A stretch of DNA of 64,000 nt from Dietzia natronolimnaea (GTDB taxonomy: Bacteria > Actinomycetota > Actinomycetes > Mycobacteriales > Mycobacteriaceae), in contig NZ_NTGA01000005.1 in the NCBI RefSeq assembly GCF_002289575.1, forward strand, positions 62,001 to 126,000, in the 5' to 3' direction. A model generated the notes under the pieces. It searched no databases and was not told where the DNA came from. It was given only the letters and a program-made list of their open reading frames with translations. A program made the position numbers and the translations under genes. Shown here in pieces: positions 58,772-64,000 of the stretch. Within the stretch, counting starts at the first letter, position 1, and each line of letters starts with the position of its first letter.

Positions 58772-58798
58772 TCCGGTCCGGCCGCCCCGGGGTGGTCG

Positions 58799-59368
58799 TC
58801 AGTTCTCCGCGGAGACCTCGGGCGTCGGTTCAGGCGACACCGAGGATCCGGAGATCGACCCGAGTCGCTCCTCACCCAGTGAACCCTCCACGGCGTCGAC
58901 GGCCGAGTCCGTGCTGACGGAGCCGGCGAGCGAGCCACCCACCACCGGGACCCCCTCGATGACGGCCCCGACAGACCCCGGGACATCCCCGCGGCTCAGG
59001 AAGTCCACGGACTCCGCGACGGGCTTGACGACCATGCACACGACGCCGATCGGCGGCAGCGGAATGCCCGCGAGGTTGGCAGCCGCACCGGCCACGGTGC
59101 CGACCGCACAGGCGGCGCTCGCGACCGAACCGACCGGGCCGGAGGTATACCCGGGCAGAGACCCGGTGACGGAGGCCGGGAGCAGCTCGCCGGCCGAGCC
59201 GAGACCGCCGGTGTCCCCGTCGGTGTCCGTTCCGGCGGATCCGGACAGTGACGCCGAGTCGAGGGCGCCCGAAGACAGGCCGTCCGCGCTCTGGGCTGTG
59301 GCGGCGCCGGACGAGAAGACGAGAAGTGCGGCGGCCAGCGCTCCGGCGCAGGCGATGGATCTGGTCAC
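58799..59368 (-). CDS. Exported hypothetical protein
   Basis: 189 aa from a GTG at 59368. The signal peptide spans residues 1-26 (cleavage near ATAQSA). The mature part is rich in Ser, Gly, Ala and Asp, with a conserved-looking hydrophobic block SVASAACAVGTVAGAAANLAGIPLPPIGVVCMVVKP bearing two cysteines that could form a disulfide. No domain is recognised. It is probably secreted or wall-associated, and it is a single gene convergent with the YjbR gene. Confidence 0.75.
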   Translation of the reverse strand: MTRSIACAGALAAALLVFSSGAATAQSADGLSSGALDSASLSGSAGTDTDGDTGGLGSAGELLPASVTGSLPGYTSGPVGSVASAACAVGTVAGAAANLAGIPLPPIGVVCMVVKPVAESVDFLSRGDVPGSVGAVIEGVPVVGGSLAGSVSTDSAVDAVEGSLGEERLGSISGSSVSPEPTPEVSAEN

Positions 59369-59544
59369 GATGATCTCCGAGCATGACGGGGCGCGCGGCC
59401 CTCGGCGGATGGATGAATAACGAGTCCATCACATATCCGCCGGGAGCGGGGCGGTGTTACGCCACGGCCCACACGCGCCGGTGACGCGAACCCGCTCGGC
59501 GCCGGTCCTCGCCGCACTCCGGCCGGATGAGGGAGAGTGGAGCC

Positions 59545-60690
59545 ATGACCGGGATCCCGACACGCGCCGCCGCCCACTCACTGGCCGACGTCATGCCGTC
59601 GATCGCCTCCTCGCTGGGGGTGGACATCCGCAACCCCCTACAGTTGCCGCCCACGAGGGATGCGGTGTTGGTGCTGGTCGACGGTCTGGGCGCCGAACTG
59701 ATCCGGGAGCACGCCGACGTCGCCCCCACCCTCGCGGCGATGACCGCGCGCATGATCTCCGCGGGATTCCCCGCCACGACGGCCACGAGCCTGACCAGCC
59801 TCGCGGTGGGCGCACCGTGTTCGCGCCACGGCATAGTCGGCTACAGTTTCGCGCTCCCGGACGAGGGCGCGGACACTCCCACCGTGTTCAACTCCCTGCG
59901 GTGGACCACGGGTTCAGCCGAGGGGCCCTCCGCACTGGACCGATTCCCTCCGCGCGAGGTGCAGGTACTGCCGAGCCTTATGGAGCTACTCACGCAGCAC
60001 GGTGTCGACGTCACCTACGTCATGCGGGAGGATTTCCGGGAATCCGGACTCACCCGCGCCGCGTTCCGCGCCGACGGAGACTATCGGCCGGCGATCTCAC
60101 TGGAGGAGATTCGCGAGGCGGTGCTGGACGCCGTCTCCGGATCGTCGCGCTCCCCGCGGTTCGTCTACTCCTACTTCGGCGACCTGGACCTCATCGGGCA
60201 CATTCACGGTCCGGGCTCCCCCGAATGGCGTCAGTCCCTTCACGACGTGGACGCCGTCGTCGCCGACCTGGCGACTGATCTGCCCCCCGATTGCAGGATG
60301 GTCGTCACCGCCGACCACGGGATGGTCGCGGCCGACACCGTCATCGATATCGATTCCACTCCGGCGCTCCTCGCGGACGTCGACGCCGTCGCCGGCGAGG
60401 CCAGGGTGCGGCACCTCTACGCCCGGGCCGGGTCCGGACCCGCGGTCCAGTCCGCTTGGAGTGCCGAACTGGGGGGCCACGCCCGCGTGGTGAGCCGGGA
60501 GCAGGCACTCGACGAGGAGCTGTTCGGTCCGGGCCGGGAGCACGCCGAGCGACTCGGCGACGTCATCGCGATCGCGACAGGCGGTGTGATCCTCGCCCGC
60601 TCCCACCACGAGAAGATGGAGTCGAGTCTCCTCGGCCACCACGGCGCGAACACCGCGGCCGAGCAACACATCCCGCTCGTACTGCGGTGA
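59545..60690 (+). CDS. Alkaline-phosphatase-superfamily hydrolase (nucleotide pyrophosphatase/PDE type)
   Basis: 381 aa from the ATG at 59545, with GTGGAG immediately before it; a start 18 bases upstream is less likely. Family elements: VLVLVDGLGAELI (metal Asp), FPATTATSLTSLAVG (nucleophile Thr), YFGDLDLIGHIHGP, VVTADHGMV and a closing HHGANTAAEQHIPLVL (late metal His). It has no signal peptide, so it acts in the cytoplasm. It probably cleaves a phosphodiester or pyrophosphate; the substrate is unknown. Confidence 0.87.
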   Translation: MTGIPTRAAAHSLADVMPSIASSLGVDIRNPLQLPPTRDAVLVLVDGLGAELIREHADVAPTLAAMTARMISAGFPATTATSLTSLAVGAPCSRHGIVGYSFALPDEGADTPTVFNSLRWTTGSAEGPSALDRFPPREVQVLPSLMELLTQHGVDVTYVMREDFRESGLTRAAFRADGDYRPAISLEEIREAVLDAVSGSSRSPRFVYSYFGDLDLIGHIHGPGSPEWRQSLHDVDAVVADLATDLPPDCRMVVTADHGMVAADTVIDIDSTPALLADVDAVAGEARVRHLYARAGSGPAVQSAWSAELGGHARVVSREQALDEELFGPGREHAERLGDVIAIATGGVILARSHHEKMESSLLGHHGANTAAEQHIPLVLR

Positions 60691-60735
60691 GCCGTCGGCC
60701 AGGTCAGCTGGTGACCAGCACCCGCAGGTCGGAGG

Positions 60736-62298
60736 TCAAGGTCCGCCGGAGTCCACGCGCATCATCTGGAAGTCCCGACCATCGGGCCGGTTGAGCATCT
60801 CCTCCATCCGCTTCCGGTCGAAGGGCCACAGATCGATCTCACCGCCGGCGGTCTGATACCAGGACGTGCACCCGGTGTTCCACACCGTCGGTCCCATCGC
60901 CTCCCGCACCGCACCGGCGAACTCCTCGGTCGCCTGGTCGGTCACCTCGACGGCGTCGAACTGGCCGCGTATCCAGCGCTCGATCCACTGCGCGACGTAT
61001 CGCGAGGTGAGTTCCGCCGAGTACTGCAGTGAGATCGACCCGGTCGGCGAGTTGGGACCGAGAACGGTGAAGAGATTGGGGAATCCCGGGATCGCGGTCA
61101 TCCGGTATGCCCGCGGGCCGGTCGCCCAGGCCTCATCGAGACTCAGTCCGTCGCGACCGGTGATCCGCATGGGGCGCATGTACTCGTGCGCGCGAAAACC
61201 GGTGGCCAGGACGATCACGTCGACCTCGTGGTGGACGCCGTCACCGGTGCGGATGCCGGTGGGCGTCACCTCGATTATCGGGCCCGTGACCAGTTCGGCG
61301 TTGGGGGCGGTGATGGCGCGGTAGTAGGTACTCGAGACGACCTGCCGCTTGCACAGCGGTTCGTAGTCGGGGGTCAACTGCTCGCGGAGTCGAGGATCGC
61401 GCACCTGTCGGCGGAGACTCGACCGCGCGTAGGCCTGCACCGCCCGGCGACGCCAGGTCGGCTTGAGCACCACGTCCGCCAGAATCCCCGACGCCCACAG
61501 TGCGGCCGCGTACAGACCCCGCTGCAGTCCCGGCATCCGGCGAAGCAGGGCGGTGAACAGCTCGGGTTGGCGGACGCCCATCGGCGCCCAGAGGATCCAC
61601 TGCGGGGAGCGGGTGAAGTGCAGTACACGCGAAGCCTCCGGCTGAAGCGCGGAGACGATCTGCACCCCCGTGGATCCGGACCCGATCACCGCGACCCGCG
61701 ATCCACCGGTCTCGAGTTCCGGGTCCCAGCGGGCGGTGTGCACGACCGGGCCTGCGAAGGAGTCGAGTCCGTCGATGTCGGGCACATGGGGGTGGTGGAG
61801 CACCCCGGTCGCACACACCACGAAGTCCGCGAGGAGCGTCTCCCCCGCCGCGGTGGTGAGAGTCCAGGTGGCGGACTCCTCGTCGTACACCGCATCCGTC
61901 ACCTCGGTTCCGAGCCGCAACCATCCGTCCAGTCCGCACCGCTCCACCACGTCCCGGTGGTAGAGCCGGATCTCCTCACCGGATGCCCAGACGTGCGACC
62001 AGTCAGCTTTCGGCGCGAACCCGAACTGATAGAGCTGCGAGGGGACGTCGCAGGTCAGGCCCGGGTAGCGGTTCCAGTGCCACACCCCGCCGACGTCGGT
62101 GCCCTTTTCGCAGATCACCACATCGCTCAGCCCGGCCTGTCGGAACGTGTGCGCAGCAGAGATTCCCGCAATTCCTGCACCGATGATCACCACGCGGGGT
62201 TGTCGCAGACTGGTCACCACTCTGGTGTACAGGCTCGGGCGACCGGATGCGATGGTTCGCCCGGACTCGTAGCGTCGGTGATATGCGTGAGCGCGCAT
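60736..62298 (-). CDS. Baeyer-Villiger-type flavin monooxygenase
   Basis: 520 aa from the ATG at 62298; starts near 62220 would be closer to the FAD motif but lack a ribosome site. The first Rossmann motif is VIIGAGIAGISAA, the Baeyer-Villiger fingerprint FxGxxxHxxxW is satisfied by FAGPVVHTARW, and the NADPH motif is AVIGSGSTG. The middle block GGVWHWNRYPGLTCDVPSQLYQF is typical of the group. It inserts oxygen into ketones or hydroxylates related substrates. It is divergent from an alcohol dehydrogenase by 26 bp, which suggests an alcohol-ketone-ester route. Confidence 0.9.
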   Translation of the reverse strand: MRAHAYHRRYESGRTIASGRPSLYTRVVTSLRQPRVVIIGAGIAGISAAHTFRQAGLSDVVICEKGTDVGGVWHWNRYPGLTCDVPSQLYQFGFAPKADWSHVWASGEEIRLYHRDVVERCGLDGWLRLGTEVTDAVYDEESATWTLTTAAGETLLADFVVCATGVLHHPHVPDIDGLDSFAGPVVHTARWDPELETGGSRVAVIGSGSTGVQIVSALQPEASRVLHFTRSPQWILWAPMGVRQPELFTALLRRMPGLQRGLYAAALWASGILADVVLKPTWRRRAVQAYARSSLRRQVRDPRLREQLTPDYEPLCKRQVVSSTYYRAITAPNAELVTGPIIEVTPTGIRTGDGVHHEVDVIVLATGFRAHEYMRPMRITGRDGLSLDEAWATGPRAYRMTAIPGFPNLFTVLGPNSPTGSISLQYSAELTSRYVAQWIERWIRGQFDAVEVTDQATEEFAGAVREAMGPTVWNTGCTSWYQTAGGEIDLWPFDRKRMEEMLNRPDGRDFQMMRVDSGGP

Positions 62299-62324
62299 GA
62301 CACGACCAGCGAGAGGAGCCTGAC

Positions 62325-63506
62325 ATGAAGGCGGTCACCTGGCACGGCAAGCGCGATGTCCGCGTGGATGAGGTACCCGATCCCAGGATCGAGGAACCCA
62401 CCGACGCGATCGTCAGGATCACCAGTACGAACATCTGCGGGTCCGATCTGCACCTGTACGAGGTGCTCGGGCCGTTCATGAACGAGGGCGACATCCTCGG
62501 CCACGAGCCGATGGGGATCGTCGAGGAGGTGGGATCCGGACTCACCGATCTCTCCCCCGGCGACCGGGTGGTGATGCCGTTCCAGATCTCGTGCGGCCAC
62601 TGCTACATGTGTGACAAGGGCCTCAACACGCAGTGCGAGACCACCCAGGTCCGCGACCAGGGGATGGGCGCGGCACTGTTCGGCTACTCCGAGCTGTACG
62701 GCAGCGTCTCGGGCGGCCAGGCCGAGTACCTCCGGGTGCCGCAGGCCCAGAACACGACCATCAAGGTGCCGCACGAGCACTCCGACGACCGGTACCTGTA
62801 CCTGTCCGACGTTCTGCCGACGGCCTGGCAGGCGGTCGAGTACGCGCAGATCCCCGACGGCGGGACCGTCGTGGTGCTCGGGCTCGGTCCGATCGGCGAC
62901 ATGGCCGCCCGGATCGCCTCCCACCGCGGACACCGCGTCATCGGGGTGGACCCGGTCGCCGAGCGGCGGGCCCGCCAGGCGCACCGGGGAGTCGAGGTCC
63001 TCGACCCCACCGGCGTCCCCGGTGAGCTGGGCGACGTGATCCGCGACATGACCGACGGGCGCGGGCCGGATTCGGTGATCGACGCGGTGGGCATGGAGGC
63101 TCACGGGTCCCCCGTCGCGACCGCCGCGCACGCGACGGTGGGACTGCTGCCCAAGTTCCTCGGCAAGAAGGTGATGGAGAACTCGGGGGTGGACCGACTC
63201 GCCGCCTTCTACTCCGCCATCGACATCGCGCGCCGGGGCGGGACCATCTCCCTGTCCGGCGTGTACGGCGGCACCGCGGACCCGTTGCCGATGCTGACGA
63301 TGTTCGACAAGCAGCTCACACTCACGATGGGGCAGGCCAACGTCAAGCGCTGGGTGCCGGAGATCATGCCGCTGCTCAACGATGACGACCCGCTGGGAGT
63401 GGATGACTTCGCCACCCACCGGCTCCCCCTCGCGGACGCCCCCCACGCTTACGAGATCTTCCAGAAGAAGCAGGACGGGGCCGTCAAGATCGTCCTCACC
63501 CCGTGA
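62325..63506 (+). CDS. Zinc-dependent alcohol dehydrogenase, glutathione-independent FDH-like
   Basis: 393 aa, ATG at 62325. Catalytic zinc ligands are in NICGSDLHLY and LGHEPMG, and the structural zinc cysteines in SCGHCYMCDKGLNTQC. The coenzyme motif is VVLGLGPIGDMAARIA. The length and the middle loop (about residues 110-135) match the formaldehyde-dismutase-like branch, which tends to act on secondary alcohols or aldehydes. Its placement against the Baeyer-Villiger enzyme suggests it supplies the ketone. Confidence 0.9.
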   Translation: MKAVTWHGKRDVRVDEVPDPRIEEPTDAIVRITSTNICGSDLHLYEVLGPFMNEGDILGHEPMGIVEEVGSGLTDLSPGDRVVMPFQISCGHCYMCDKGLNTQCETTQVRDQGMGAALFGYSELYGSVSGGQAEYLRVPQAQNTTIKVPHEHSDDRYLYLSDVLPTAWQAVEYAQIPDGGTVVVLGLGPIGDMAARIASHRGHRVIGVDPVAERRARQAHRGVEVLDPTGVPGELGDVIRDMTDGRGPDSVIDAVGMEAHGSPVATAAHATVGLLPKFLGKKVMENSGVDRLAAFYSAIDIARRGGTISLSGVYGGTADPLPMLTMFDKQLTLTMGQANVKRWVPEIMPLLNDDDPLGVDDFATHRLPLADAPHAYEIFQKKQDGAVKIVLTP

Positions 63507-63546
63507 GAACGGGGCCCGGCGGGACGCGGACAGGTAGGTTCCGGGC

Positions 63547-64000
63547 ATGACGGAACTCGCCCGCCTCCTGCTCGTCCGCCACGGGCAGAGCGTGGGGAAC
63601 ATCGCTGACGACGAGGCCCGCGCCGCCGGGGCGCACCGCCTCGATCTGAACTACCGGGACGCCGACACCCCACTGTCGGAGACCGGGGTCACCCAGGCGT
63701 CGGCGGTCGGCACGTGGTTGGCCGCACTGCCGGACGAGCACCGGCCGACGGTGTGGCTGACCTCCCCGTACCGGCGGGCGGCGGACACGGCCACCGCCGC
63801 GTTGGACGCCGCCCGCCTGGATGCCACCCTCCTCACCGACGAACGACTGCGCGAGCGGGACCTCGGGATCCTGGACGGGTTCACCGGGCACGGTATCCGT
63901 GACCGCTTCCCGGCGGAGGCCGAGCGGCGCGACAGGATCGGCAAGTTCTACTACCGGCCCCCGGGTGGGGAGAGCTGGACGGACGTGGTCCTGCGTGTGC
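63547..64000 (+). CDS. Histidine-phosphatase (phosphoglycerate-mutase-like), 3' end outside window
   Basis: Partial: 151 codons are visible before the right edge. The catalytic LLVRHGQSVGN begins at residue 8, the Arg in TSPYRRAADTA is the second active-site element, and the Glu/Arg block DERLRERDLGILDGFTGHGI follows. The family dephosphorylates sugars, trehalose phosphate or glycerates. The substrate cannot be judged without the rest. It is 40 bp after the dehydrogenase. Confidence 0.88.
   Translation, partial: MTELARLLLVRHGQSVGNIADDEARAAGAHRLDLNYRDADTPLSETGVTQASAVGTWLAALPDEHRPTVWLTSPYRRAADTATAALDAARLDATLLTDERLRERDLGILDGFTGHGIRDRFPAEAERRDRIGKFYYRPPGGESWTDVVLRV

Overview
The window is about 70% GC, with long runs of overlapping genes and frequent GTG starts. 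The gene content points to a mycolic-acid actinobacterium (order Mycobacteriales). The evidence is a mycothiol-dependent formaldehyde dehydrogenase next to its usual MBL hydrolase, the his-impA-trp-lgt gene order, a PriA-type HisA, DtxR/IdeR-like iron boxes, a BioQ-like box and CRP/GlxR-like sites. A Dietzia-like genus is a guess. I saw no rRNA, tRNA, CRISPR array, prophage or insertion sequence.

Layout. 1-2492 (minus): a small catabolic operon with a FadR-type GntR regulator, an isocitrate-lyase/PEP-mutase-fold lyase and a hydantoinase-like amidohydrolase cut by the window edge. 2899-5213 (plus): a MarR regulator and a 14-TM drug exporter behind a promoter overlapped by a perfect palindrome, followed by a 26-bp tandem repeat. 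5328-10381 (minus): mycothiol-dependent formaldehyde dehydrogenase, MBL hydrolase, P-type ATPase and an SRPBCC protein. 10566-11288: an exported M23 peptidase with its own terminator. 11466-27482 (minus): one near-continuous array, hisD-hisC-hisB-MFS-hisH-membrane protein-hisA-impA-hisF-hisI-tautomerase-trpE-trp membrane protein-trpC-trpB-trpA-lgt-pyk, closed by a terminator near 11.4 kb. trpD, trpG, trpF, hisG and hisE are absent here; the PriA-type HisA probably covers the TrpF step.

27.6-28.5 kb: divergent arsI/arsR organoarsenical genes. 28.5-32.4 kb: an ABC exporter (ATPase and FtsX-like permease) divergent from a NarL-type two-component system. 32.5-34.8 kb: an anchored YceI protein and a secreted lamin-tail/propeller protein. 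34.9-38.6 kb (minus): a dimethyl-sulfone sulfur-scavenging operon (sfnG, a DszC-like flavoenzyme, an SfnB-like flavoenzyme). 38.9 kb: hsp20. 39.4-40.7 kb: an exported protein I do not recognise. 40.8-42.8 kb: the bioYMN biotin ECF transporter with a BioQ-like box.

42.9-58.4 kb is a large iron island. It holds two complete FecBCD-type siderophore importers, a siderophore-interacting reductase, and a biosynthetic operon for a hydroxamate siderophore of the desferrioxamine/bisucaberin type. In that operon a lysine decarboxylase and a lysine N-hydroxylase are followed by one 825-aa protein that joins the N-acyltransferase (DesC role) to the NIS synthetase (DesD role). Three IdeR-like boxes lie in front of the iron genes, and a CRP/GlxR-like palindrome adjoins the biosynthetic one. 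The genes together would make, take up and reduce one or more ferric hydroxamates. 58.4-64 kb holds a YjbR-family gene, an exported hypothetical, an alkaline-phosphatase-fold hydrolase, a Baeyer-Villiger-type monooxygenase divergent from a zinc alcohol dehydrogenase, and the start of a histidine-phosphatase gene.
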